Shown here in pieces: positions 8,916 through 18,866 of a stretch of DNA of 54,519 nt (position 1 is its first letter; each line of letters opens with the position of its first letter). The notes beneath the pieces are model-generated. The model had not been told where the DNA came from, did no database searches, and saw only the letters and a list, made by a program, of their open reading frames with translations. Origin of the DNA: Spirabiliibacterium pneumoniae (GTDB lineage: Bacteria; Pseudomonadota; Gammaproteobacteria; Enterobacterales; Pasteurellaceae); contig NZ_JABMII010000019.1 of the NCBI RefSeq assembly GCF_014884995.1, forward strand, positions 1 through 54,519, written 5' to 3'. A program made the position numbers and the translations under genes.

Positions 8916-10025
8916 ATGGGTGGACGAAAAAAATGGACCTTGGCTGGGGTGGGTCTTTTTGCCCTAGGTGCGCTGGTGCTGTGGGGAGCACAGCAGGTGT
9001 TTCATCACACCAATAGTACTGAATTTTGTGTCAGCTGTCATTCAATGCACACACCGCAAAAAGAATGGGAAGGCAGCAACCATTTTATGAACAAACGAGG
9101 CATTCGTGCCGAGTGTCACGACTGCCACGTGCCGCACAGTGGGCTGGATTATCTGAAAACCAAAATCATGGCAGTGAAAGACGTGTGGGGCGAGCTGACG
9201 GGCAAAATCCCTGATGAAGCCACCTACGAAAAACATCGCTTGGAGATGGCGCAATCGGTGTGGAAGACGATGAAAGAACAAGATTCTGCCACTTGTCGCT
9301 CGTGCCATAACAGCGAAGCATGGCTGCTGCACGAGCAATCCAAAACCGCACAGAAAATGCACAACGGAATGCGAGAAAGTGGGCAAACCTGTATCGACTG
9401 TCACAAAGGCATTGTGCACTTTATGCCTGAGATGGACAGCAATGCCAGCACTCAGGCAGGCATCAGTGGTGGGGACTTTAGTGAGCAAAATAAAACGCTC
9501 TACACCACCCAAATTGCCAGCGCCAACGTGGGTGATGGCCAAGTGCGGTTAATGCCGTATGCCCAGGTCAACGACTGGAAACTCAAGGGCGAAAACGTGC
9601 AAGGTGTGGTACGCGGCTGGCAACAAGCTGGTGCGGAAAACTTGATTTATCAAGAACTGGGCAAGCGCATTTTGGTCGCTGTGTTAGACGATGATGCGAA
9701 AAGTGCGGTCAAAGTGGACAAAACCATACACGATGAGATAACCAACGCAGATTGGAATGAGGTAAGTGTGTCTATGCAAGCACCAAGATCGATGCTCACA
9801 GCTAATATCAACGGCTTGAATAGCTATGGCGATAACCTCAACCAAACCCATTGTGGTACCTGCCATGCGGTAATCGGCGCAGATCATTACACGGCTAACC
9901 AGTGGATTGGTGTGATCAACTCCATGAAAGACCGCACTTCGATGAACGATGAGCAAGTGCGAGCACTAACCATTTACCTGCAACATCACGCCAAAGACAG
10001 CCAAAGCGCTGATAACGAAAAATAA
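8916..10025 (+). CDS. torY: Pentahaem c-type cytochrome TorY (TorC/NapC family)
   Basis: A 369-residue membrane-anchored cytochrome that passes electrons from menaquinol to TorZ in the periplasm. One N-terminal transmembrane helix (residues 8-26) anchors it. Four haem motifs lie in the NapC/NirT domain: CVSCH at 38-42, CHDCH at 67-71, then CRSCH and CIDCH. A fifth, CGTCH, lies in the C-terminal extension, which marks TorC/TorY rather than NapC. AAGGAG precedes the ATG at 8916, so the ATG at 8877 is rejected. torZ begins nine bases after the stop. Maturation needs the Ccm system encoded at 27-34 kb. Confidence 0.95.
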   Translation: MGGRKKWTLAGVGLFALGALVLWGAQQVFHHTNSTEFCVSCHSMHTPQKEWEGSNHFMNKRGIRAECHDCHVPHSGLDYLKTKIMAVKDVWGELTGKIPDEATYEKHRLEMAQSVWKTMKEQDSATCRSCHNSEAWLLHEQSKTAQKMHNGMRESGQTCIDCHKGIVHFMPEMDSNASTQAGISGGDFSEQNKTLYTTQIASANVGDGQVRLMPYAQVNDWKLKGENVQGVVRGWQQAGAENLIYQELGKRILVAVLDDDAKSAVKVDKTIHDEITNADWNEVSVSMQAPRSMLTANINGLNSYGDNLNQTHCGTCHAVIGADHYTANQWIGVINSMKDRTSMNDEQVRALTIYLQHHAKDSQSADNEK

Positions 10026-10034
10026 GGGGGCTGT

Positions 10035-12512
10035 ATGAAAAAGATGAATACATCACGCAGAACATTTTTGAAAAAAGGCTCAATTGCTGGCGTCGGGCTG
10101 GCGTCATTCGGCTCACTGCCTGCAACCGCGTGGGCTGAGGCAGGCAAAAGTGCGGTCAACACTCGCACAGTGGTGTCCGCCGCGCACTGGGGGCCGCTGG
10201 GCATTGTGGTCGAAAATGAAAAAGTGGTGAAATCAGGCCCTGCGATTGAAGCCCCTGTCACTAATGAATTACAGGCTGTCGTGCCTGAGCAAGTACACAC
10301 AAAAGTACGTGTGAAATACCCGATGGTACGCAAAAGCTATTTAGAAAATCCAGGCAAAAGCGACACTAGCTTACGTGGACGCGATGAATGGGTTCGGGTG
10401 TCGTGGGACAAAGCCCTTGAACTGGTGCATAATCAATTGCAAGATGTGCGTAAACGCGAAGGTGCCAGTGGGATTTTTGCGGGATCCTATGGCTGGAAAA
10501 GCTCTGGCGCATTGCACAGTTGCCGCACCTTGTTACACCGTTTTATGAATGTGACGGGAGGCTTTGTCGGCCACAAAGGGGACTACTCTACAGGAGCTGC
10601 GCAAATCATTATGCCGCATGTGCTCGGTACCATTGAGGTCTATGAGCAACAAACCAGTTGGGAGACTATTTTATCCGACAGCGAAATTGTGGTGTTGTGG
10701 TCTGCTAATCCGATGACCACCTTGCGGATTGCGTGGACATCAACCGACCAACAAGGCATTGCTTATTATAAAAAGCTCAAAGAAAGTGGCAAGCGGGTAA
10801 TTTGCATTGACCCCGTGCGCAGCGAAACCTGCGAATATTTAGGTGCGGAGTGGATTCCACTGCACACGGCAACCGATGTGCCTTTGATGCTTGGCATGGC
10901 GCATACATTAATCACTGAAAACAAGCTTGATAAAGACTTTTTGAAGCACTACACCAAAGGCTATGACAAATTTGAGCCGTATGTGCTGGGCAAAGAAGAC
11001 GGCGTGGTGAAAGATGCTGCATGGGCAAGCAAAATTTGTGGCGTGGAGGCTAACACCATTCGCCAATTGGCGCTTGATTTCGCCAGCCACCGCACAATGC
11101 TTATGGCGGGCTGGGGCATGCAGCGCCAACAACATGGCGAGCAAGCCCACTGGATGCTAGTCACACTCGCCTCGATGCTGGGGCAAATTGGGTTGCCTGG
11201 CGGCGGCTTTGGTTTGAGTTATCATTACTCCAACGGCGGCGTGCCAACCTCCACAGGGGGCAAAATCAGTGCGATTTCCGCCAACACAGGCAGTGCGCGC
11301 AACACCAGTGATATGTCGTGGAAAGCCAAAGTGTCTGGTTTGAGCTTCCCACTGGCACGCATCGCCGATGTATTGCTCAATCCAGGTGAAAAAATTGATT
11401 TCAACGGTACAACAGTCACCTACCCTGACATTAAATTTATTTATTGGACGGGGGGCAATCCGTTTGTGCATCATCAAGACACCAATAAATTAATCAAGGC
11501 TTGGCAACGGCCAGAGACCATTGTGGTCAATGAAATTTATTGGACACCAACCGCGCGTATGGCTGATATTGTACTGCCTGTGACCACCTCATTTGAGCGC
11601 AATGACTTAACGATGAGTGGCGATTATTCTAACTTGAATATCTTCCCAATGAAAAAGGTGGTTGAACCACAATTTGAAGCGCGTAATGACTACGATATAT
11701 TTGCGCAGCTGGCGAAAATGGCAGGGGTGGAAGAGCAATTCACCGAAGGCAAGTCAGAAATGGATTGGCTAAGAGAATTCTACCAAACAGCATTTGACAG
11801 CGCGCGACAAAATCGAGTGGTGATTCCACGTTTTGATGATTTCTGGCGGGAAAATAAACCCCTGACCTTCAAAGCAAAAGACAAGGCTAAACAATGGGTG
11901 CGTTATGGCGATTTTAGAAAAGATCCTCTGCTTAATCCGTTAGGTACGCCATCGGGTAAAATTGAAATTTTCTCTGATGTTATCGCTAAAATGAATTATG
12001 ATGACTGCAAAGGACATCCAACTTGGTTTGTGCCAGATGAATATGCTGGCAATGTCACCGACGAGGCGCCACTAGCACTCATCACGCCGCACCCGTACTA
12101 TCGCTTACACAGCCAATTATGTTTTTCTGAACACCTGCGTGGGCACTACACGGTACAAGGACGTGAGCCAGTGATCATTCACCCCGATGATGCCAGTGCC
12201 CGCAATATTCGCGACGGTGATGTCGTGCGCATATTCAACAAACGTGGGCAAGTGCTGGCGGGGGCTGTGGTGAGTGACGGGGTGATCAAAGGCACCATCT
12301 GCTTACATGAAGGTGCATGGCTTGACCTTGGTGAACTCAACGGTGAACCGATTTGTAAGTTTGGCAACCCGAATGTGCTGACGATCGACAAAGGTTCATC
12401 CAAACTGGCACAGGCCACGGCACCTAACACTGCCATTGTGCAAGTGGAAAAATTCACTGAGACATTGCCGCCCGTGACAGTGTTTGACGAGCCGCAATAT
12501 AAAACAGTGTGA
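10035..12512 (+). CDS. torZ: Trimethylamine-N-oxide / S- or N-oxide reductase TorZ
   Basis: An 825-residue molybdoenzyme of the DMSO reductase family. The N-terminus has a twin-arginine signal (SRRTFLKK at residues 7-14, cleavage near AWAEA). The GSYGWKSSG segment near residue 150 holds the serine expected to ligate molybdenum in this family, and there is no N-terminal iron-sulphur motif, as in TorA/TorZ/BisC. C-terminal cofactor-binding segments are present (VTTSFERNDLT, THPYYRLHSQ-like). It reduces TMAO and related oxides in the periplasm with electrons from TorY. Naming as TorZ rather than TorA rests on the torY-torZ pairing seen in H. influenzae and E. coli. No dedicated TorD chaperone gene is nearby. 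Confidence 0.93.
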   Translation: MKKMNTSRRTFLKKGSIAGVGLASFGSLPATAWAEAGKSAVNTRTVVSAAHWGPLGIVVENEKVVKSGPAIEAPVTNELQAVVPEQVHTKVRVKYPMVRKSYLENPGKSDTSLRGRDEWVRVSWDKALELVHNQLQDVRKREGASGIFAGSYGWKSSGALHSCRTLLHRFMNVTGGFVGHKGDYSTGAAQIIMPHVLGTIEVYEQQTSWETILSDSEIVVLWSANPMTTLRIAWTSTDQQGIAYYKKLKESGKRVICIDPVRSETCEYLGAEWIPLHTATDVPLMLGMAHTLITENKLDKDFLKHYTKGYDKFEPYVLGKEDGVVKDAAWASKICGVEANTIRQLALDFASHRTMLMAGWGMQRQQHGEQAHWMLVTLASMLGQIGLPGGGFGLSYHYSNGGVPTSTGGKISAISANTGSARNTSDMSWKAKVSGLSFPLARIADVLLNPGEKIDFNGTTVTYPDIKFIYWTGGNPFVHHQDTNKLIKAWQRPETIVVNEIYWTPTARMADIVLPVTTSFERNDLTMSGDYSNLNIFPMKKVVEPQFEARNDYDIFAQLAKMAGVEEQFTEGKSEMDWLREFYQTAFDSARQNRVVIPRFDDFWRENKPLTFKAKDKAKQWVRYGDFRKDPLLNPLGTPSGKIEIFSDVIAKMNYDDCKGHPTWFVPDEYAGNVTDEAPLALITPHPYYRLHSQLCFSEHLRGHYTVQGREPVIIHPDDASARNIRDGDVVRIFNKRGQVLAGAVVSDGVIKGTICLHEGAWLDLGELNGEPICKFGNPNVLTIDKGSSKLAQATAPNTAIVQVEKFTETLPPVTVFDEPQYKTV

Positions 12513-12530
12513 AAGCACACTACGCTATAT

Positions 12531-12568
12531 AGCCCAATAAAGTGCGTCGCTTTTGTTGGGCTTTTTTT
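12531..12568 (+). terminator. Intrinsic terminator of torYZ
   Basis: AGCCCAA (12531-12537) pairs with TTGGGCT (12556-12562), followed by a run of T. It begins 18 bases after the torZ stop. Confidence 0.85.
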
Positions 12569-12621
12569 GTTCTATTCTTGATCAATTATTAATCTTTAAA
12601 CAATAAAAATGTGCGATCTAC

Positions 12622-12649
12622 TTGTTTCACTTGCCTGCGTTGCTACAAT
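12622..12649 (+). promoter_or_regulatory. Candidate promoter of the Mop protein gene
   Basis: TTGTTT at 12622-12627, a 16-base spacer, then TACAAT at 12644-12649 with TGC in front (extended -10). The gene starts at 12716. It suggests the Mop gene has its own promoter beyond the torZ terminator. Confidence 0.5.
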
Positions 12650-12715
12650 TCGGGTGTTTAAAAATAAAACACTATTTAACCCTCATGATGAAATGATAAA
12701 TTAAGGATAAACGAA

Positions 12716-13141
12716 ATGACAATTAGTGCTCGTAACCAACTGTCTGCTAAAGTAAAAACAATTAAAGCTGGCGCAGTTAATGATCAAATTGAACTCAGCC
12801 TAAATGACAAAGAAACATTAGTCGCAGTGATCACTAGCGAAAGCACCCAAAACCTCAACTTGAGCGAAGGCCGCGATGTGATGGCGGTGTTTAAAGCGCC
12901 TTCTGTGATCCTCTCAACAGACGAAAGCCTTGTGTTCTCTGCCCGCAACCAATTGCGCGGTGTGGTTGAAAGTGTCAACCATGGCGCAGTAAACTGTGAA
13001 GTGTTAGTAAAAACCCAAGGTGGCGCAAAAATCGTGGCAATCATCACCGAAACCAGCGCGAAAAACATGAACCTTGCCCAAGGCAGCAACGTGCAAGTGT
13101 TGGTGAAAGCCTCTCACGTTTTATTGGCTGTAAAAAAATAA
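12716..13141 (+). CDS. Molybdenum-binding protein with two tandem Mop domains
   Basis: A 141-residue cytosolic protein made of two Mop (TOBE-type) domains, about residues 3-69 and 73-138. Each begins with SARNQL, has a GAVN turn and an Ile-Thr-x-x-(S)-x-x-(N/M)-L-x-(E/Q)-G segment. Mop domains bind molybdate or tungstate as oligomers and buffer it for cofactor synthesis or sense it. H. influenzae has a single-domain Mop protein of about 69 residues; this looks like a duplicated form (a di-mop molbindin). Its place beside torYZ suggests it serves the molybdoenzyme. It lacks the ModE DNA-binding domain, so it is not a regulator by itself. Confidence 0.9.
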   Translation: MTISARNQLSAKVKTIKAGAVNDQIELSLNDKETLVAVITSESTQNLNLSEGRDVMAVFKAPSVILSTDESLVFSARNQLRGVVESVNHGAVNCEVLVKTQGGAKIVAIITETSAKNMNLAQGSNVQVLVKASHVLLAVKK

Positions 13142-13159
13142 AGTTTAACGCAAAAAACA

Positions 13160-13187
13160 AAAGCCGATCGTTTGATCGGCTTTTTTC
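13160..13187. terminator. Terminator between Mop gene and cyoE
   Basis: AAGCCGATC and GATCGGCTT form a strong stem with a tiny loop, followed on the plus strand by TTTTTT and flanked on the other side by A-rich sequence. It can end both the Mop transcript and the convergent cyo operon. Confidence 0.85.
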
Positions 13188-13205
13188 TTGTTTATTGCAT
13201 CACGG

Positions 13206-14096
13206 CTAGATATGAATTGCCATACAAAAACTCAATACGGTGATGATCGCAACTGAATAGCCAAAGATTTTACGCGCCCATTTTCCTCGCTCTGCAGCAC
13301 GGTCGGGCACGTTTTGCAACGCCACTTGCAGCCACATGCCACTTAACAGTAAAAGTGCGGTCAGATAGATCCACCCCGTATAACCCAGCAGTGTCAACAG
13401 TGACGCAATGGTGGCAAATGCGGCGATGGTGACAATCATATGTACGCGTGTGGTCGTAAAACTCACCCGCAATGGCAGCACAGGGATGTTGGCTTTGAGG
13501 TAATCTTTGTCGCGGAAGATCGCAATGGCATACGCATGTGGCAACTGCCAAATAGAGAACATCGCAAACAAAATCCAATAAGCCGCATCGGCTTGATTGG
13601 TCACCGCAGCATAGCCAATCACGGGCGGAATAGCGCCTGAAAAGCTGCCAATCAATGTGCCCCAAATGGAGTGACGTTTGAAATACAAGCTATACAAGCC
13701 GACATACACGCCGTAGCCAAACAAGGCCGATTTCACCGCCAAATCCCCGCAATACGACAACACCAGCACGCCCGCTGAGAGCAGTGCGATGGAATAGATA
13801 AGTGCGGTTTTAACCGCCATGTGGCCGGTGACCAGCACACGGTTGCGCGTACGGCTCATGGTGCCATCAATGTCGCGGTCAATGATATTATTGGCGACAC
13901 AGCCTGAGGCAATCACGAGCATCGTGCCCAGCAACGCCGAGAGCAAGGTGAGCAAGTGAAATTCATCGCGCGCGGCTAAAAAATAGCCACCGAGCACGGC
14001 AATAGCATTGCCACTGACAATCCCTGGCTTGGTAACTTGCACCCACGAGGTTGTCATTAAACGCGATTTTAAACTCATCAACTCACTCATAGCCAC
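13206..14096 (-). CDS. cyoE: Protohaem IX farnesyltransferase (haem O synthase)
   Basis: A 296-residue membrane prenyltransferase of the UbiA superfamily. The NNIIDRDID motif near residue 90 is the first Asp-rich Mg/prenyl-diphosphate site, followed by SRTRNR, and a second DKDYLKANIPV-like loop near 200 also fits haem O synthase. Around seven to nine hydrophobic helices are apparent. It converts haem B to haem O for the bo oxidase. It is the last gene of cyoABCDE, five bases after cyoD. The first few residues are uncertain because several Met codons occur close together (MAMSELM). Confidence 0.95.
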   Translation of the reverse strand: MAMSELMSLKSRLMTTSWVQVTKPGIVSGNAIAVLGGYFLAARDEFHLLTLLSALLGTMLVIASGCVANNIIDRDIDGTMSRTRNRVLVTGHMAVKTALIYSIALLSAGVLVLSYCGDLAVKSALFGYGVYVGLYSLYFKRHSIWGTLIGSFSGAIPPVIGYAAVTNQADAAYWILFAMFSIWQLPHAYAIAIFRDKDYLKANIPVLPLRVSFTTTRVHMIVTIAAFATIASLLTLLGYTGWIYLTALLLLSGMWLQVALQNVPDRAAERGKWARKIFGYSVAIITVLSFCMAIHI

Positions 14097-14101
14097 TCCA
14101 G

Positions 14102-14431
14102 TTAGCCGTGCATCATGTTGGCGTTGAGGTTATACATCACCCACAATGAGCCGACAATCACAATCGCCACAATCACCAAGGTAAAGCCTAAAGAAAACGC
14201 ATTCCAGCGTTGTTTTTGGCTGGTGTCGATGTGCAGAAAATAATACACCTGTACAATCACTTGCAACACCGCCATCGCCGCCACCAACAACAGCGCGCTT
14301 TGCTGTGCGAGCGTTCCACCCATCACCGCAACAAATGGCACCACAGTCAAAAACACGGAGATGATAAAGCCAATGATGTATTGCTTGCGCGCAGCGCAGG
14401 CGTTGAATGGCTGAGAAGAATCATGACTCAT
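14102..14431 (-). CDS. cyoD: Cytochrome bo ubiquinol oxidase subunit IV
   Basis: A 109-residue protein with three transmembrane helices (about residues 22-40, 47-66, 79-100), matching CyoD, which helps assemble CuB in subunit I. The start at 14431 overlaps the cyoC stop by ATGA, and gives the typical MSHDSS-like soluble N-terminus. A longer in-frame reading start at 14512 lies inside cyoC and is rejected. Confidence 0.93.
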   Translation of the reverse strand: MSHDSSQPFNACAARKQYIIGFIISVFLTVVPFVAVMGGTLAQQSALLLVAAMAVLQVIVQVYYFLHIDTSQKQRWNAFSLGFTLVIVAIVIVGSLWVMYNLNANMMHG

Positions 14432-15063
14432 TGAATTACCCCCGCAAGATAAACTAAAGAGAACACACAAATCCAGATAATATCTAAGAAGTGCCAGAAA
14501 AGACTTAAGCATTTCAAACGCATTACATTTTCACCACTTAGCCCGTCACGACGCAACAAAAAGAGCATGCTAACCAGCCAAATCACACCGAAGGTTACGT
14601 GCAACCCATGGGTGCCCACAAGGGTGAAGAATGATGATAAAAACGCGCTCACGGTTGGGTCAACCCCTTGGGCGATAAGGTGATGGAACTCGTAAAGCTC
14701 CATCGCCAAAAAGCCTAAACCGAAAAGTGCGGTCACAATCAGCCATTGATATACGCGTTTGAGATCGTGGCTAAACGCGCTGATCATGGCAAAGCCAAAC
14801 GTAATGGAGCTGATTAACAACAAGAAGGTTTCAACCAACACAAATGGCAGCTCGAAAATCTCTTTCGGTGTTGGGCCTTCTGCCACACCCACGTGTAAAA
14901 TGGTGTAGGTGGCAAACAGGGATGCAAACAAAATACAGTCGGTCATCAAATAGAGCCAAAATCCAAAAACTTTGGTTTCGCTCATGTCGTGGTGATCCGC
15001 GTGGGTTTTGTCACCAAGCTGGTGAAAGCCACCTTGTAACGGTGGTAATTGAACATGTGCCAT
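14428..15063 (-). CDS. cyoC: Cytochrome bo ubiquinol oxidase subunit III
   Basis: A 211-residue subunit III with five hydrophobic helices, and the conserved [20 protein letters not shown] and [16 protein letters not shown] segments of CyoC. It belongs to the haem-copper oxidase subunit III family. Its ATG overlaps the stop of cyoB by one base and its stop overlaps cyoD, showing tight coupling within the operon. Confidence 0.96.
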   Translation of the reverse strand: MAHVQLPPLQGGFHQLGDKTHADHHDMSETKVFGFWLYLMTDCILFASLFATYTILHVGVAEGPTPKEIFELPFVLVETFLLLISSITFGFAMISAFSHDLKRVYQWLIVTALFGLGFLAMELYEFHHLIAQGVDPTVSAFLSSFFTLVGTHGLHVTFGVIWLVSMLFLLRRDGLSGENVMRLKCLSLFWHFLDIIWICVFSLVYLAGVIQ

Positions 15064-17054
15064 TATTTCACTCCTGCAATTCGATCATAATGTGCCTCTT
15101 CAATGCGTTCGACCTCTTCCGCTGGAATAATATGGTCGTTATCACGCCAGAAGGCATAGCCAATGGTTAAGGCAAACATCGCGATGGTAGCTGCAATCAC
15201 CATCCACCAAATGTGCCATACGAAGCCAAAGCCAAAGCCGAGGCTCAGCAGCGCCAGTAAAACACCCACAGAGGTGTTGTTTGGCATGTGAATTGGGCTG
15301 TAATGGGCAGGCTTGCTGCTTGGTGTCCAGCCGTTGTCTTTCAAATCTGCCAGCGCATCAACATCACGGATAACCGGAATTTGCGCAAAGTTGTAGCTTG
15401 GCGGTGGTGAGGCTGTTGCCCACTCCAAGGTGCGGCCATCCCATGGATCGCCGGTGACATCTTGCAATTGATGACGGTTTTTGAAGCTGACATAGAACAT
15501 AATGAACTGGCAGGCGATGCCGAGCAAAATCAAGAATGCCCCGATGGCAGCAACAATTAGCCACATTTGCCACACTGGGTTGTCGTAGTGGTTAGTGCGG
15601 CGAGTCATGCCCAAGAAGCCGAGCACATACAGCGGCATAAACGCCACATAGAAGCCTGTAATCCAGAACCAAAATGCGCGCTTGCCCCATTTTTCATCGA
15701 GCTTGAAGCCAAACATTTTCGGCCACCAGAAACTCATGCCCGCAAAGTAACCAAATACTGCGCCACCTAAGATGGTGTTATGGAAGTGGGCAATCAAGAA
15801 CAAACTGTTATGCAACACAAAGTTGGCACCTGGCACAGAGAGCATCACCCCTGTCATACCACCGATGGCGAAGGTAACCAAAAAGCCCAACGTCCACAGC
15901 ACAGGCACAGTAAACCGCACTTTACCTTTATACATGGTGAACAACCAGTTGAACACCTTCACCCCAGTTGGAATGGCGATGATCATCGTGGTGATACCAA
16001 AGAACGCGTTGACGTTTGCACCCGATCCCATAGTGAAGAAGTGGTGCAACCACACGATAAAACTCAAAATTGCGATAACCATGGTGGCGTAAACCATGCT
16101 GGTGTAACCAAACAGGCGCTTTTTCGCAAAAGTAGAGATCACTTCAGAGAAAATACCAAAGGCTGGCAACACGAGGATATACACCTCAGGGTGGCCCCAC
16201 ATCCAAATCAAGTTGATATACATCATCATGTTTCCACCCGCGTCGTTGGTGAAAAAGTGCATATCAAGATAACGGTCAAGGGAGAGCATAAACAGCGTGC
16301 CAGTTAAAATCGGGAACGAAGCCACAATCAATAAGCTTGCGCACAGTGATGTCCAAGTAAACACTGGCATACGCATATAGTTCATGCCAGGCGCGCGCAT
16401 TTTGATGATGGTAACGATAAAGTTAACCCCACTGAGCAAAGTACCCAGCCCCGATATCTGCAGCGCCCAAATATAGTAATCCATCCCCACCGTCGGGCTA
16501 TACTCCAGCCCCGAGAGTGGCGGATACGCCAACCACCCTGTGGCGGCAAAATCCCCAATGATGAGTGACAAGTTGACCAATACCACACCCACCACATAGA
16601 GCCAAAAACTCAATGAGTTCAAGAATGGGAACGCCACATCACGTGCGCCAATTTGCAACGGCAACACCACGTTCATCAAGCCCACCACCAGTGGCATCGC
16701 CACAAAGAAGATCATAATCACACCGTGGGCGGTGAACACTTGGTCGTAGTGGTGCGGTGGCAAATACCCCATATCAGGTGCATTAGCTAACATTTGGTGG
16801 GTACGCATCATAATCGCATCGGCAAAGCCACGCACCAGCATGACAATAGACACGATAATATACATAATCCCAATTTTTTTGTGATCAACGGTGGTCAACC
16901 AATTGCGCCACAAAGGGCCCCATGCTTTGAAGTAGGTAATCCCGCCTAGCACCGCAACACCGCCTAAAATCATAAAGATAAAAGCGCCTAAAATAATCGG
17001 CTCGTGCAAAAAGGCTAGGGAATCCCAAGAAAGTTTACCTAATAACATTTCCAT
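15063..17054 (-). CDS. cyoB: Cytochrome bo ubiquinol oxidase subunit I
   Basis: A 663-residue catalytic subunit, the usual CyoB length. It holds the low-spin haem and the binuclear haem O-CuB centre where oxygen is reduced to water. The CuB histidine and the cross-linked tyrosine are in GHPEVY; two more CuB histidines are in [10 protein letters not shown]; haem ligands are in the HFHNTILGG region, and HGVIMIFF is near residue 105. It has the long C-terminal extension typical of quinol oxidases. The gene lies 11 bases after cyoA. H. influenzae relies on cytochrome bd, so a bo oxidase here is notable. Confidence 0.97.
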   Translation of the reverse strand: MEMLLGKLSWDSLAFLHEPIILGAFIFMILGGVAVLGGITYFKAWGPLWRNWLTTVDHKKIGIMYIIVSIVMLVRGFADAIMMRTHQMLANAPDMGYLPPHHYDQVFTAHGVIMIFFVAMPLVVGLMNVVLPLQIGARDVAFPFLNSLSFWLYVVGVVLVNLSLIIGDFAATGWLAYPPLSGLEYSPTVGMDYYIWALQISGLGTLLSGVNFIVTIIKMRAPGMNYMRMPVFTWTSLCASLLIVASFPILTGTLFMLSLDRYLDMHFFTNDAGGNMMMYINLIWMWGHPEVYILVLPAFGIFSEVISTFAKKRLFGYTSMVYATMVIAILSFIVWLHHFFTMGSGANVNAFFGITTMIIAIPTGVKVFNWLFTMYKGKVRFTVPVLWTLGFLVTFAIGGMTGVMLSVPGANFVLHNSLFLIAHFHNTILGGAVFGYFAGMSFWWPKMFGFKLDEKWGKRAFWFWITGFYVAFMPLYVLGFLGMTRRTNHYDNPVWQMWLIVAAIGAFLILLGIACQFIMFYVSFKNRHQLQDVTGDPWDGRTLEWATASPPPSYNFAQIPVIRDVDALADLKDNGWTPSSKPAHYSPIHMPNNTSVGVLLALLSLGFGFGFVWHIWWMVIAATIAMFALTIGYAFWRDNDHIIPAEEVERIEEAHYDRIAGVK

Positions 17055-17065
17055 CGCAAATTCCT

Positions 17066-18016
17066 TTACTGTTGTGTCGCTGAATGCGAATGTTCAGCCC
17101 CATGTGAATGCTCATGATCGTGGTGATACTGGTGCTCACCTTCACCACCCATCGCATGGCCTCCGTGGCTAAAGTGCCCACCAAATTCATTGAGAATATA
17201 GCTAAACAAGCCGTTTTCCACACTCGAATAGTAGGTCACAGGGTTATTTTCACTTGGTTTTGACAAGGCTTTGTATTCTGCCAACGTCAGCGCCGTGTTA
17301 CTTGACCGCACTTTATCAACCCAAGCATCAAAGGTTGCTTTATCGTCCGCATAGACTTTAAAGGTCATATCCGAAAAACCCGAACCACTGTAGTTAGACG
17401 ACAATCCTTGATAAACGCCAGGATGATCAGCGATTAAATGTAACTGAGTTTGCATCGCCGCCATAGTATAAATCTGACTGCCCAATTGCGGAATAAAGAA
17501 CGAATTCATCACCGAGTTCGATGTGATTTTAAATTTCACCGCTTTGCCCACTGGCAGTGCCATTTCGTTGACCACGGCAATATTTTGCTCAGGGTAGATG
17601 AACAGCCATTTCCAGTCCATCGACACCACTTCGATGGTCATCGTATCTTCCTCGGCCGCTAACGGGCGATACGGATCCAGTTTATGGGTCGTTTTCCACG
17701 TAATGGTGGCAAGAATGGCGATAATAATGATTGGAATAGCCCACATCACAAATTCAATTTTGTTGCTGTGCGCCCAGTTTGGCTCATAGTCTTTTTCTGC
17801 ATCTGGACGGTTGTGACGGTACTTCCACGCGAAATAGAAGGTCATCACAATAACAGGGATAACAACAATTAGCATCAGGCCAGTTGCTGTCAAAATCAGG
17901 TTGCGCTCTGCTTCACCCACTTGCCCTTTGGGGTCTAAGATGCCCCCCGAGCAGCCCGCGAGCAACAGCAGCAAGCAAGAACCCAATATCCAAGCGACGG
18001 ATTTTGATTTTCTCAT
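17066..18016 (-). CDS. cyoA: Cytochrome bo ubiquinol oxidase subunit II, histidine-rich tail
   Basis: A 316-residue lipoprotein subunit II. The start at 18016 gives a signal peptide with lipobox LLAGC and the lipidated cysteine at residue 22, then two membrane helices and a periplasmic cupredoxin-like domain. CuA-ligand cysteines are absent, as expected for a quinol oxidase. An in-frame ATG at 18043 would extend the signal peptide unusually. The last 35 residues are odd: 11 histidines mixed with Gly, Glu and Ser (for example [16 protein letters not shown]). This is stronger than the short His-containing tail of E. coli CyoA and suggests periplasmic metal binding. First gene of the operon. Confidence 0.95.
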   Translation of the reverse strand: MRKSKSVAWILGSCLLLLLAGCSGGILDPKGQVGEAERNLILTATGLMLIVVIPVIVMTFYFAWKYRHNRPDAEKDYEPNWAHSNKIEFVMWAIPIIIIAILATITWKTTHKLDPYRPLAAEEDTMTIEVVSMDWKWLFIYPEQNIAVVNEMALPVGKAVKFKITSNSVMNSFFIPQLGSQIYTMAAMQTQLHLIADHPGVYQGLSSNYSGSGFSDMTFKVYADDKATFDAWVDKVRSSNTALTLAEYKALSKPSENNPVTYYSSVENGLFSYILNEFGGHFSHGGHAMGGEGEHQYHHDHEHSHGAEHSHSATQQ

Positions 18017-18163
18017 CACATTTAACCTCTGTGAATTTAACATTTATGCTGCAAAAAGTGTTTAGAATAAGGAGTATAAATCGTTAAGTGCAGACTCAAT
18101 TTCAATAAGCCTTGCGCGCAGTGTACGGCATGAAGACGATAAAAACGGCTTATTTGGTCATCT

Positions 18164-18192
18164 ATTATAGGGTTTGTTAATGTCTCTCGCAA
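18164..18192 (-). promoter_or_regulatory. Promoter of cyoABCDE with ArcA-like sequences
   Basis: On the minus strand TTGCGA (18187-18192), a 17-base spacer and a perfect TATAAT (18164-18169). Just upstream, at about 18193-18215, lie TGTTAATTT and TATTAAAAA repeats about 10-11 bases apart, which resemble ArcA-P boxes; ArcA represses cyo in E. coli. The leader to the cyoA ATG would be about 140 bases. The promoter is a good consensus match; the ArcA sites are inference. Confidence 0.6.
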
Positions 18193-18299
18193 GAAATTAA
18201 CATTTTTAATACAAATTTTTGTAATTTATTCTAGAGCGATCACAAAAAACCGCACTTTTTCTTGCCACTATTGTGTTTCGCCTTTGCCACTATCGCAAA

Positions 18300-18799
18300 T
18301 TCCGCCTTGCGGTGTCTCGGGGGCTTGTTTGCGCAAGCCCCCCAAGGCCCCAACGCACCCCTGATGATTTTTTCTTTGCCTTCGCCTCCATTTTCAGGCG
18401 AATTTTTAAACTCACGCGCTGCGCGCGCTCAAACACGAAAAATTCACCCGAAAATTCTTCACGGCTCAGCCTGCGAAAAAACATAAGGGGAAGGATCCAG
18501 CATTCACGTTTTGCATTTTGAAAACCTAAAGTGCGGTCGTAAAAATCATTTTGACCGCACTTTGGAGGTTTAAACCTCGTAAATGGCTGTGGTGTTTTAT
18601 GATCCCCATAGAGCCGCTAGTGCGAAGCGTAGGGGGTATCAATGAGATTTTTTCGTGTCCGAAGCTCACGTAAGTGGGCAAGTTAAAAAATCGAACGGTG
18701 AAATAACCCCGCAGCGCAGCACGACCAGTAGCGAACTTGGGGCGCGTGGGTTTCCAAAGGGGCTGCGCGCACAGCCCCTTTGGACGCCACAAGGCGGAA
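18300..18799 (+). repeat. Dispersed MITE-like intergenic repeat, copy A
   Basis: A 500-base non-coding element bounded by TTCCGCCTTG (18300-18309) and its inverse CAAGGCGGAA (18790-18799). It is homologous, in inverted orientation, to copy B at 39.1-39.5 kb. The best-kept blocks are 18344-18408 and 18511-18780, including a run of about 45 identical bases near 18667-18712. Copy A has about 100 bases (18409-18510) missing from copy B. It contains a uptake-signal hairpin (about 18530-18562) and GC-rich hairpins (AGGGGCTG...CAGCCCCT near 18757-18780). Reading frames on either strand look like chance. No transposase is present, so it would be a non-autonomous element or an old duplicated region. 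Confidence 0.8.
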
Positions 18800-18866
18800 C
18801 AGCAAAAGTGCGGTTTAAAAACGTGACAAAGATCAAAAATCATTAAAAAAGATCGCTATCGCATTG

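Noticed and set aside
18526-18843. A 105-codon minus-strand frame inside repeat copy A
   Set aside because: It lies in a dispersed repeat, has no plausible start signal, and the frame is not kept in copy B.
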